From: JACNKJ01 sp964344565
GTDB lineage: Bacteria; Krumholzibacteriota; Krumholzibacteriia; JACNKJ01
Reading direction: 5' to 3'
Length of the DNA stretch: 64,000 bases
Assembly: GCA_964344565.1 (NCBI GenBank)
Contig: CAYFNT010000006.1
Location: 1-64,000, forward strand
Shown here: positions 1-7,944 of the stretch, in pieces
Numbering within the stretch: position 1 is the stretch's first letter
Layout of the letters: each line of letters opens with the position of its first letter
The notes under the pieces: generated by a model
Told to the model about the DNA's origin: nothing
Seen by the model: only the letters and a program-made list of their open reading frames with translations
Database searches by the model: none
Program-made: the position numbers and the translations under genes

Positions 1-2
1 AC

Positions 3-1097
3 GTGGAGTACGCTGATGTCTTCGGCATCCCCTTTGACTTCACAGCGAAGCCTGTAGTAGCACCGCCGCAGCCTCCCAGAGAAACCGTGCCGGTAAAGGC
101 CATCAGACCTGAGCGAGATCATCTGGAAATTAGATTCCCGCGCGTTGAGGGTTATCGAATCGAACTACCCGAGGAGCGCCTCCAAGCAGATTTCAATGAG
201 GACTCCATTTTTGAGCTGACCCCTGATCTAGTAGGTCCTTCAAAAACACGTAACTCAGGGATAATCGGTGAAGCTGTAGACCTCGACCTAGAGCACCTCG
301 ATGACATGCGGATTTCGTCGCTTGTCTTCAATGTCACAAAGAGACTGCTCTACACTCAATGGCGAGATCCTGGTGAAGAACCAAAGCTCCACTTATTCGG
401 TCAGCTCAAACGCATCACAAAGCAGTGGATTGATACGTGCTTGGTATGCAAAGGCGGCACCTATCCAGGACTGCTCATATACCAGGAACTCGCTGATATG
501 GCCTGCAACAAGATCACTGCTGCGATTACGAGACAGTTTCTGGGTGATCGACCGATCAAAACTCTCCTTGACCCATTCAACCCCACCGGATCTACACAGC
601 ACGTCCGCTTCAATACCTCCAAGATGCTACGCTGGGACACCTCAGGGCCTCCGCCAAAGAACCATGTAAACTGGGTGGTCCTAGACAGTGACTGGGAGGC
701 AGAGTTTTGCCGAGTCGCTGAATCAAATCCCAGAGTCGTAGCCTATACGAAGAATCACAACCTCGGCTTTGAGGTCCCCTACCGCTTTGGCTCCGAGATG
801 CGTCGGTATCGCCCCGACTTCATCACTCTCGTAGAGGATGGACATGGTCCTGAAGACCTTCTCCGACTCGTTGTCGAGATCAAGGGTTATCGAAGAGAAG
901 ATGCGAAGGAGAAGAAATCCACAATGGACACGTACTGGGTTCCTGGCGTGAACAGCCTCCGATCGCACGGAAGGTGGGCCTTCGCGGAGTTAACGGAGAT
1001 CTATCAGATCGAGCCCGACTTCGAAGCCAAAATTGAGAGCGAGTTCGAAAAGATGCTCGACTCTGTTTCCGCTCAGCCAATGACAGAAAGTGACTAA
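3..1097 (+). CDS. C-terminal part of a type III-like restriction/helicase subunit (cut by window edge)
   Basis: The frame is open to the window edge, so the true start and the expected DEAD/DEAH helicase motor lie outside; 364 residues are visible. The C-terminal third carries a PD-(D/E)XK nuclease signature: RPDF (Asp about visible residue 272) followed about 20 residues later by VEIKG (Glu292, Lys294). A conserved-looking tail with a W-V-P-G-V-N block follows. This layout matches the C-terminus of restriction endonucleases paired with beta-class methyltransferases (BPTD_3080-like or type III Res). The methyltransferase gene starts 2 bases after its stop, which supports one operon. It would cleave unmodified DNA. 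The endonuclease call is good; the exact subtype is uncertain because the helicase part is not seen. Confidence 0.72.
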   Translation: MEYADVFGIPFDFTAKPVVAPPQPPRETVPVKAIRPERDHLEIRFPRVEGYRIELPEERLQADFNEDSIFELTPDLVGPSKTRNSGIIGEAVDLDLEHLDDMRISSLVFNVTKRLLYTQWRDPGEEPKLHLFGQLKRITKQWIDTCLVCKGGTYPGLLIYQELADMACNKITAAITRQFLGDRPIKTLLDPFNPTGSTQHVRFNTSKMLRWDTSGPPPKNHVNWVVLDSDWEAEFCRVAESNPRVVAYTKNHNLGFEVPYRFGSEMRRYRPDFITLVEDGHGPEDLLRLVVEIKGYRREDAKEKKSTMDTYWVPGVNSLRSHGRWAFAELTEIYQIEPDFEAKIESEFEKMLDSVSAQPMTESD

Positions 1098-1099
1098 GG

Positions 1100-3856
1100 A
1101 TGGCTAAGAAGAAAGTCCATAAGAGAGTCGAGGCCTTGACCCATAGAAAGAGTAAGCGGAGAAACATCCCTACTGCGGAACACCAGTCTGTACTGCAAAT
1201 TGAGCAGCCATCCCATGAGGAGCTACGATATCCCCGCAATCCGGAGCTCGACCCTCAACTTGTTTGGCGTGGAAAAGATGAGCAGGACTGGAGTGATTTA
1301 GTCGTCCAGGCACCTCCACTCTACATCCAAGAAAAGGTGCACCCCAAGGCACTGATTGACGCCTTACTAAGACAAAGCAGAGAAAGCGAATATGAGTCTG
1401 GAGAGTTGGCAGCTGATCTCTTTGACGACTTTAATGGAATTCCCAAAGGCATCGACAAGACCGAATTCTATCAGCACGATCAGAACTGGTCGAATCGTAT
1501 GATCCTTGGAGACTCTCTCCAAGTAATGGCGAGCCTGTCAGAGCGCGAGGGCCTCCGCGGCAAGGTCCAATGTGTGTTTGTTGATCCGCCTTACGGAATC
1601 AAGTTCAACAGCAACTTCCAGTGGTCAACCACTAGCCGAGATGTGAAAGATGGCAAGGGGGATCACATCACACGTGAGCCAGAACAAGTGAAGGCTTTCC
1701 GGGACACATGGCGGGATGGAGTCCATTCCTATTTAACATACTTGCGAGATCGTCTTACTGTTGCGCGCGACTTACTCACAGAATCCGGCTCGCTTTTCTT
1801 GCAGATTGGTGATGAGAATGTCCATCTCGTACGTGCACTATTAGATGAAGTATTCGGTGCAAAATCCTGTATGGCAATGATCGCCTTTACGAAAGGTGCT
1901 ATTGGTCTATCAGCATCTGATCGCATGCCTGCCAGACTGGATTACATACTGTGGTACAAACGCAATTCAGACAGTCCTGTTAAGTATCGGCAGTTGTACA
2001 CATTGAAAGACTCTTCTGAAGATGCGAACTTTGGGTGGGTTTCACTACGTAATGGCGAGCTACACCGACGATCAAAGGTTAGTACTCTTCAAGAGGAATA
2101 CAGGATTGCTCAAGACGTCTCCCTCACAAAACCCGGCCCCGGTGCGAAGTACGATGTTGCATTCAATGGAAAGACATACAACTCTGGTACTAGATGGTGG
2201 GGGACGACTAAAGAGCAGTTAGAAAGAGCCATTAAGTCAGGGCGTATCATTTCCATTGGCAAGTCCCTCCGTCACCTTCGTTTTCTGGATGAATGTAGCA
2301 CAACTGCAATCGGCAATCTATGGGATGGCTTCCTTGGTCAGTCCTCGCCGATATTTGTAGTCCAAACCAATACGGACATCGTTAAGAGATGCATCTTAAT
2401 GTCGACGGACCCTGGAGATCTTGTTCTTGACCCAACTTGCGGATCAGGAACATCGGCATATGTCGCCGAGCAATGGGGTCGCCGTTGGATTACTATTGAC
2501 ACTTCTCGTGTAGCTCTTGCACTGGCCCGCTCACGCATCATGGGAGCCCGTTACCCGTACTACTTGCTAACCGATTCCCGGGAGGGTCAACTCAAGAACG
2601 CTGAAGTTACGCGCTCTTCACCAACCTTGGATTCAGTGCATGGCAACATCCGCCATGGCTTCGTATATGAACGTGTGCCACACATTACTCTAAAATCCAT
2701 AGCTAACAACGCGGAAATCGAGGTCATATGGGATCATTGGCAATCTAAGCTAGAGCCGATAAGAAAGGAGCTAAACGCCACCCTCAAGTGCTCATGGCAG
2801 GATTGGGAAGTCCCTCGCGATATTGATGAGAATTGGCCCGATCCAGCCAAGATACTACATGCTGACTGGTGGCGGGCTCGCATTGCAATGCAAGAGGAGA
2901 TCGATAAATCCATCGCAGCTAAAGCCGACTTTGACTATCTCTTCGATAGGCCATACGAAGATAAGAGTATCGTTCGTGTAGCTGGCCCTTTCACAGTTGA
3001 GAGCCTCAGCCCACATCGCATGTTGGCTGTAGATGAAAATGATGAGCTGATTGATTCCGTAGCTGAGCCTGGAGCAGACTATGCAGCAAGCCAGTCATTC
3101 ACGCACATGATCCTCCACAACCTTAAATCCGCTGGCGTTCAGCAAGCCCACAAAGAGGATCGTATCAACTTCACCACCCTCAATACCTGGCCAGGGGATC
3201 TGATCTGCGCCGAAGGCCGCTACTATGAAGGAGAGAACGAGAAGCGGGCTGCGGTATTCGTAGGACCAGAGTTTGGTACTGTTCAACGAGCTGATCTTGT
3301 TGAGGCAGCAAGAGAAACTGGCGACGCCGGATTCGATGTCTTGATTGCCTGTGCCTTCAACTACGATGCCCACGCCACTGAGTTCAGCAAACTGGGCCGC
3401 ATTCCTGTGCTCAAGGCCCGAATGAATGCAGATCTCCACATGGCCGAGGATCTCAAGAGCACCGGACACGGGAACCTCTTCGTGATCTTTGGCGAGCCGG
3501 ATATCGATATCATCGAAGAGCCGGACGACATGCTTCGCGTCAAAGTCAACGGCGTCGATGTGTTCAAACCTCAGACGGGTGAGGTTGTTAGTGACAGCGC
3601 TGACGGTATCGCCTGCTGGTTCATCGATACGGACTATAACGAAGAGAGCTTCTTCGTCCGCCATGCCTATTTTCTCGGCGCCAATGACCCATACAAGTCA
3701 CTGAAAACAACTCTGAAGGCCGAGATTGATCCCGAGGCTTGGGCAACTCTCCGAAGTGACACTTCTAGGCCATTTCCAAAGCCAAAGAGCGGGCGAATTG
3801 CGGTCAAGGTGATCAACCACCTCGGGGATGAAGTTATGAAGGTGTTCAAGGTGTAA
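1100..3856 (+). CDS. Site-specific adenine DNA methyltransferase, beta class (Mod-like)
   Basis: 918 residues. It carries the catalytic DPPY motif (Asp162 to Tyr165) before the AdoMet-binding motif LDPTCGSGT (residues 443 to 451). This order defines beta-class N6-adenine or N4-cytosine methyltransferases such as type III Mod subunits. The roughly 280 residues between the motifs would hold the target-recognition domain. The 450-residue C-terminal extension is much longer than in classical Mod proteins and contains no motif I recognise. It lies between the restriction subunit (2-base gap) and the ParE-helicase gene (4-base gap), so the three are probably co-transcribed. Its expected role is to modify host sites and protect them from the linked nuclease. 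Confidence 0.88.
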   Translation: MAKKKVHKRVEALTHRKSKRRNIPTAEHQSVLQIEQPSHEELRYPRNPELDPQLVWRGKDEQDWSDLVVQAPPLYIQEKVHPKALIDALLRQSRESEYESGELAADLFDDFNGIPKGIDKTEFYQHDQNWSNRMILGDSLQVMASLSEREGLRGKVQCVFVDPPYGIKFNSNFQWSTTSRDVKDGKGDHITREPEQVKAFRDTWRDGVHSYLTYLRDRLTVARDLLTESGSLFLQIGDENVHLVRALLDEVFGAKSCMAMIAFTKGAIGLSASDRMPARLDYILWYKRNSDSPVKYRQLYTLKDSSEDANFGWVSLRNGELHRRSKVSTLQEEYRIAQDVSLTKPGPGAKYDVAFNGKTYNSGTRWWGTTKEQLERAIKSGRIISIGKSLRHLRFLDECSTTAIGNLWDGFLGQSSPIFVVQTNTDIVKRCILMSTDPGDLVLDPTCGSGTSAYVAEQWGRRWITIDTSRVALALARSRIMGARYPYYLLTDSREGQLKNAEVTRSSPTLDSVHGNIRHGFVYERVPHITLKSIANNAEIEVIWDHWQSKLEPIRKELNATLKCSWQDWEVPRDIDENWPDPAKILHADWWRARIAMQEEIDKSIAAKADFDYLFDRPYEDKSIVRVAGPFTVESLSPHRMLAVDENDELIDSVAEPGADYAASQSFTHMILHNLKSAGVQQAHKEDRINFTTLNTWPGDLICAEGRYYEGENEKRAAVFVGPEFGTVQRADLVEAARETGDAGFDVLIACAFNYDAHATEFSKLGRIPVLKARMNADLHMAEDLKSTGHGNLFVIFGEPDIDIIEEPDDMLRVKVNGVDVFKPQTGEVVSDSADGIACWFIDTDYNEESFFVRHAYFLGANDPYKSLKTTLKAEIDPEAWATLRSDTSRPFPKPKSGRIAVKVINHLGDEVMKVFKV

Positions 3857-3860
3857 GACG

Positions 3861-5954
3861 ATGAACTTTCGGATTGCAGATTCATTTACGGATAGCCTGT
3901 CTCGCCTAACAGGCGACGAGCAGAAAGCTGTCAAAACAACTGCCTTTGACCTTCAACTCAATCCGGCCAATCCTGGGATGAGTTTTCACAAGGTTGACCG
4001 GGCCAAGGACAAGAACTTCTGGTCGGTTCGTGTCAGTAGTGACATTCGCCTCATCGTCCACAAGACCGCGTCCGATCTCCTCCTCTGCTATGTCGATCAC
4101 CATGACAAGGCCTACGCCTGGGCTCAGAAGCGGAAGCTTGAGCGCCACCCAAAGACGGGAGCCGCCCAGCTCGTGGAGATACGGGAGAAGGTGAAGGAAA
4201 TCATCGTTCCCGTTTACATCCAGGAAGCCAAGCCCCTTCAAGAGGATCCATCGAAGCAGAAGCCGATTCTGGGTGCTGTTTCCGATAGCCAGCTCCTCGA
4301 GTATGGAGTTCCTGAGGAGTGGATCGATGATGTGAAGGTAGCGACGGAGGATTCTCTACTCTCGCTTGCTGACCACCTGCCTGCCGAGGCAGCTGAAGCA
4401 TTGCTGGAACTGGCAACGGGTGGCAGCCCACCAGTCCCCTCTCCTGTCGGCAGCGGTACGAATCCCTTCGACCACCCCGATGCTCAGAGGCGCTTCCGCA
4501 TCATGGAGGATGTGGGTGAACTCAAGATTGCGCTGGAGTACCCGTGGGAGAAGTGGACCGTATTCCTCCACCCCGAGCAGCGTCAGTGGGTAGAGCGTGA
4601 CTATAATGGCCCTGCACGAGTTTCCGGATCAGCTGGCACCGGAAAGACGATTGTTGCCCTACATCGGGCCGCATATCTCGCTCGGAAACACCCCGATTCC
4701 CGAGTACTACTGACCACCTTTTCTGACACCCTGGCCAATGCTTTACAAGTCAAACTCCGGCGATTGATTGGCCATGAGCCACGGCTAGCTGAGCGTATCG
4801 ATGTCTATTCGATCAATGCCATCGGATTACGCCTTCACAAGTCTCTAGTCGGGCAGCCGTCGATCGTAAATCCGGATTCACTTCGTGATGTCATCCAGTC
4901 TGCCTCGGAGCAAGTGGAAGGACACAAGTTCAACCTCCACTTCCTCCTCTCCGAATGGACTGATGTCGTCGATGCCTGGCAGCTTGAGGATTGGGATTCC
5001 TACCGCGATGTCGCACGCCTTGGGCGGAAGACACGTCTCATTGAATCCCGACGCAAGATCCTGTGGGAGATCTACGATATTGCCCGAACCGAACTACTCA
5101 ACCGAGAATTGGTGACTATTCCGGGTATGTTTAGGGAGCTTACCGAGAAGCTCTCAGCATCGCCGGAGCCCATCTTCGACTACGCGATTGTGGATGAGTC
5201 CCAGGATCTTAGCGTCGCTCAGTTACGCTTCCTCGCAGCTCTCGGCAGTGGGGACCCCAATGCCCTGTTCTTTGCTGGAGATTTAGGCCAAAGAATCTTC
5301 CAGCAACCCTTCTCATGGAAGTCCCTTGGAGTTGAGATACGAGGTCGCTCGCGGACTTTGAGGGTAAACTACCGGACCTCCCACCAGATTCGCTCTCAAG
5401 CGGACCGACTTCTGGGTCCTGCAGTAAGAGATGTAGACGGCAACGTGGAAGATCGTAGTGGCACCGTGTCAGTTTTCAATGGCCCGCAGCCTACAATCCA
5501 GGCCTTTGCCAGCGATTCCGATGAAGGCTCGGCTGTGAGCGAGTGGGTTGCAGCCCGGATTGCAGACGGGTTGCTCCCCCATGAGATTGGCGTCTTCGTG
5601 CGATCAAAGGCTCAGCTTGATCGAGCTCAGGCTGCACTTAAAGGGCTGGACCTGGAGTATAAGGTTCTCGATGAACATGTTGCGCCTACCAGCGATCAAT
5701 TGTCCCTTTGCACCATGCACCTTGCCAAGGGACTTGAATTCCGAGCTGTCGTCGTCATGGCTTGCGATGATGAGATTATCCCTCTTCAGTCCCGGATTGA
5801 ATCGGTAGGCGATGACTCCGATCTCCAGGAAGTTTACGACACGGAGCGCCACTTGCTGTATGTGGCCTGTACTCGTGCTCGAGACCATCTATTCGTCACT
5901 GCAGTGGCTCCTGGGTCGGAGTTCCTTGATGACATGACTGACGGTGGTTACTGA
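3861..5954 (+). CDS. ParE/RelE-like domain fused to a UvrD-family superfamily 1 helicase
   Basis: 697 residues. Residues 1 to about 95 resemble the ParE/RelE toxin fold: an N-terminal helix pair, then FWSVRVSSDIRLIVHK and LLCYVDHHDKAY strands like those around the RelE core. A linker of about 150 residues follows. The SF1 helicase has Walker A GSAGTGKT (256 to 263, Lys262), Walker B VDESQD (444 to 449), a motif V-like TMHLAKGLEF and a motif VI-like YVACTRARDHL. A UvrD-type motor would translocate on single-stranded DNA. Its position right after restriction and methylation genes implies a defence role, not general repair. Whether the toxin-like domain cuts RNA, binds DNA or only mediates contacts cannot be told. 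There is no free antitoxin gene nearby. Confidence 0.85.
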   Translation: MNFRIADSFTDSLSRLTGDEQKAVKTTAFDLQLNPANPGMSFHKVDRAKDKNFWSVRVSSDIRLIVHKTASDLLLCYVDHHDKAYAWAQKRKLERHPKTGAAQLVEIREKVKEIIVPVYIQEAKPLQEDPSKQKPILGAVSDSQLLEYGVPEEWIDDVKVATEDSLLSLADHLPAEAAEALLELATGGSPPVPSPVGSGTNPFDHPDAQRRFRIMEDVGELKIALEYPWEKWTVFLHPEQRQWVERDYNGPARVSGSAGTGKTIVALHRAAYLARKHPDSRVLLTTFSDTLANALQVKLRRLIGHEPRLAERIDVYSINAIGLRLHKSLVGQPSIVNPDSLRDVIQSASEQVEGHKFNLHFLLSEWTDVVDAWQLEDWDSYRDVARLGRKTRLIESRRKILWEIYDIARTELLNRELVTIPGMFRELTEKLSASPEPIFDYAIVDESQDLSVAQLRFLAALGSGDPNALFFAGDLGQRIFQQPFSWKSLGVEIRGRSRTLRVNYRTSHQIRSQADRLLGPAVRDVDGNVEDRSGTVSVFNGPQPTIQAFASDSDEGSAVSEWVAARIADGLLPHEIGVFVRSKAQLDRAQAALKGLDLEYKVLDEHVAPTSDQLSLCTMHLAKGLEFRAVVVMACDDEIIPLQSRIESVGDDSDLQEVYDTERHLLYVACTRARDHLFVTAVAPGSEFLDDMTDGGY

Positions 5955-6062
5955 AAACGCTCCCATTTGAACTGAGTCCATTCTAGGTAGATGAGCACAC
6001 TGACCCGATCTTGCATTTCCAATTCTTCAGATCGCCTCCTGGCCGAAGAGGAGCACTAGGCT

Positions 6063-6830
6063 ATGAGATTCATCCACACTGATCTTGGACAACGAAAACG
6101 TGGTGAGATTGTTGAAGTCACACTTACTAATGGCGCGAATGTGCGTCTGATGAGTAGCTCCGACTTCTCTTCATACAAGAATGGTCGACGCCATCGCTAT
6201 ATAGGTGGCTTGGCGAAGAAGAGCCCTGTGAGGCTTCAGATTCCAAGTAATGGCCATTGGCACATTACCGTTGATACCCAAGGCCTTCGAAATGGTACAC
6301 GTGCATCGGTCAGAGTCTTGCCCAGCCCATTGCCTGCTATTCGTGAGGCCCCCCTCACATCGGTACCTAGTCTCGTCCAAGACCATCCGATTCTGCCCCC
6401 TGATACTGATGGTGAAGTATACGATGTCTTTATCTCACACGCTTCTGAAGACAAGGACTCTGTGGTACGCGACTTAGCCAGTGCCCTAACGGCTCAAGGA
6501 TTACGTGTCTGGTACGATGAGTTCACCCTGCGAATCGGTGACAGTCTCCGACAGAAGATTGATCGAGGGCTTAGCGCCAGTAGAGTCGGTCTGGTTGTTC
6601 TCTCCCCTTCTTTCATCTCGAAAGGATGGCCGAACTACGAGCTCGACGGAATAGTTGCCCGAGCTATTTCAGGCGAGCAGATTCTCCTCCCGATTTGGCA
6701 TGAAATTTCGAAGCAGGAAGTGATTGACTACAGTCCTTCATTAGCTGACAAGGTCGCTCGAAGTACCGGTACACACACGGTTGAAGAGATTGCAGCCGAA
6801 ATCGCGGATCTCCTTAAGGAGCACGAATAG
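6063..6830 (+). CDS. DUF1883-TIR domain protein
   Basis: 255 residues. Residues 1 to about 85 match DUF1883: the start has a run on anchoring and valine-rich strands, then RHRYIGGLAKKSPVRL and a GHWHITVD strand. Residues about 119 to 255 are a TIR domain, beginning VYDVFISHASEDKD and containing VWYDEFTLRIGDSL and WPNYEL, whose Glu193 sits where the catalytic glutamate of NAD+-consuming TIR domains lies. The TIR half would be an effector that hydrolyses NAD+ or makes a signalling nucleotide; DUF1883 is probably the sensor or targeting part. It starts 108 bases after the helicase gene with a GAGGAG ribosome-binding site. No ThsA-like partner is present, so this is not classical Thoeris. Confidence 0.88.
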   Translation: MRFIHTDLGQRKRGEIVEVTLTNGANVRLMSSSDFSSYKNGRRHRYIGGLAKKSPVRLQIPSNGHWHITVDTQGLRNGTRASVRVLPSPLPAIREAPLTSVPSLVQDHPILPPDTDGEVYDVFISHASEDKDSVVRDLASALTAQGLRVWYDEFTLRIGDSLRQKIDRGLSASRVGLVVLSPSFISKGWPNYELDGIVARAISGEQILLPIWHEISKQEVIDYSPSLADKVARSTGTHTVEEIAAEIADLLKEHE

Positions 6831-6907
6831 AGGTAACGCCAGTGGATGCTCCTCTAGTCAAGCCTGGGCAATCTTATGGGATCAAAGCATGTTAGGAGAT
6901 TGAGCCT

Positions 6908-7501
6908 ATGCCTGAGATATGGCTAAGGACGGATGAGTATGAAGAAGCTGTTTCTTCCCTTGAGTTTGCGACTGAAGAGATTGGCCAAGTCTCAGAGGAT
7001 TTATACCGATGGAAGTGGATTATCCTGAGCCTACACAATGCCGTCCAAGGCTTTATGGTAATCTCACTCCGTGGGACTAATGGCCTTCGGGTCCTAAAGG
7101 ATGATGTGGCGAAGGCCTGGTTGAAAGCCCATGAAGCAGGAGAACCACTCCCTGAAGAGAAGTTGGACAGTTTTCTGAACCTCTACAAGAAGACTAAGAA
7201 TGGCCTCTCAAACGGTGTGAAGTTCAAACCTGTAGGGACACAAGGCCGAAGCATCAAGAAGCTAGATTCACTAAGAGACGAGTTCATTCATTTTACTCCT
7301 AAAGGCTGGTCACTTGAGGTCAGTGGACTGCCTGGTATCTGTATCGATTGCTTTGCTATCATTCGCTTTCTTGCATTCGAGTCGGGAGCAGCCACTTGGT
7401 ATGAGGAGGAATTCGAGACTAGAGCCAGGAATGCCCTTAAGAGTGTGGAGGAGGCAATGAAACCAGTCGAGAGTCTCTACGCGAAAGAACTTCGTTCGTA
7501 A
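6908..7501 (+). CDS. Uncharacterised protein with a HEPN-like R-x4-H motif
   Basis: 197 residues, probably all alpha-helical, with no signal peptide or membrane segment. I do not recognise a named family. The sequence LRDEFIHF (Arg123, His128) fits the R-x4-6-H active-site motif of HEPN ribonucleases, and an earlier helix with LHNAVQGFM resembles HEPN helix packing. It lies 77 bases after the TIR gene, in the same direction, at the end of the probable defence cassette. HEPN proteins in such places are often RNases that act on the infected cell's own RNA, so that reading is reasonable but unproven. It could instead be a structural partner of the TIR protein. Confidence 0.6.
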   Translation: MPEIWLRTDEYEEAVSSLEFATEEIGQVSEDLYRWKWIILSLHNAVQGFMVISLRGTNGLRVLKDDVAKAWLKAHEAGEPLPEEKLDSFLNLYKKTKNGLSNGVKFKPVGTQGRSIKKLDSLRDEFIHFTPKGWSLEVSGLPGICIDCFAIIRFLAFESGAATWYEEEFETRARNALKSVEEAMKPVESLYAKELRS

Positions 7502-7637
7502 ACTTACTCTCTTGGCAACTGGATTAATCGCCCACCAAGCCAATGGGTCCCCCGAAGCACCCCCCTCGAAGCAGATAGGTACCTGGGAGGACCCGAAACT
7601 ACGCTTTGTATTTTTTGCTGATTATTGTCGATTCCCC

Positions 7638-7688
7638 TTGACTTCTATATTTCTATATTTATATTATACTTGTGGCAATTCCGCCACA
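7638..7688 (+). promoter_or_regulatory. Sigma70-type promoter with an overlapping inverted repeat
   Basis: TTGACT (7638-7643), an 18-base AT-rich spacer and TATTAT (7662-7667) make a good promoter facing the small HTH gene and the primase. The inverted repeat TGTGGC-AATTCC-GCCACA (7671-7688) covers the predicted start point, so it is a likely operator for a repressor. The 211 bases between 7502 and 7712 hold no other feature I can see. Confidence 0.65.
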
Positions 7689-7712
7689 GAACACACAAAC
7701 CATTAAATTCAA

Positions 7713-7916
7713 ATGAAATCACTAGGAACATATCGGCCTAGAGACCGGTATTTTGTACATTTTCATGGCGTGGAATTCAACCTCCACCGGGCCTGTATAT
7801 TGGCCAGATTACCTTACAGCGCTGTGTATCGCCGAGTGCGCACGGGAATGACTCCCCAGGAAGCCTTCGACGCCCTCCTTGCTTGCAAGGATGAGGAGGC
7901 GAATGGAAATGAGTAG
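7713..7916 (+). CDS. Small helix-turn-helix-like protein
   Basis: 67 residues. The middle has the pattern RLPYSAVYRRVRTGMTPQEA (residues about 31 to 50), which reads as a helix, a turn and a recognition helix, like small DNA-binding proteins found in phages and integrative elements. It is the first gene after a strong promoter that carries a possible operator, and the primase gene follows closely, so it may regulate replication of the element. There is no clear Shine-Dalgarno sequence before its ATG; a short AT-rich leader precedes it. The function is not established. Confidence 0.6.
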   Translation: MKSLGTYRPRDRYFVHFHGVEFNLHRACILARLPYSAVYRRVRTGMTPQEAFDALLACKDEEANGNE

Positions 7917-7944
7917 GCGCTCTCCCCTGGAAGGGGAGCAGCTC

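Noticed and set aside
3..5954. BREX or DISARM core
   Set aside because: No PglZ, BrxC, BrxL, DrmA or DrmB-like gene is visible; the helicase and methyltransferase are of different types. Genes left of base 1 could change this.
6063..7501. Thoeris system
   Set aside because: The TIR protein carries DUF1883, and no ThsA (SIR2/SLOG) gene is present.
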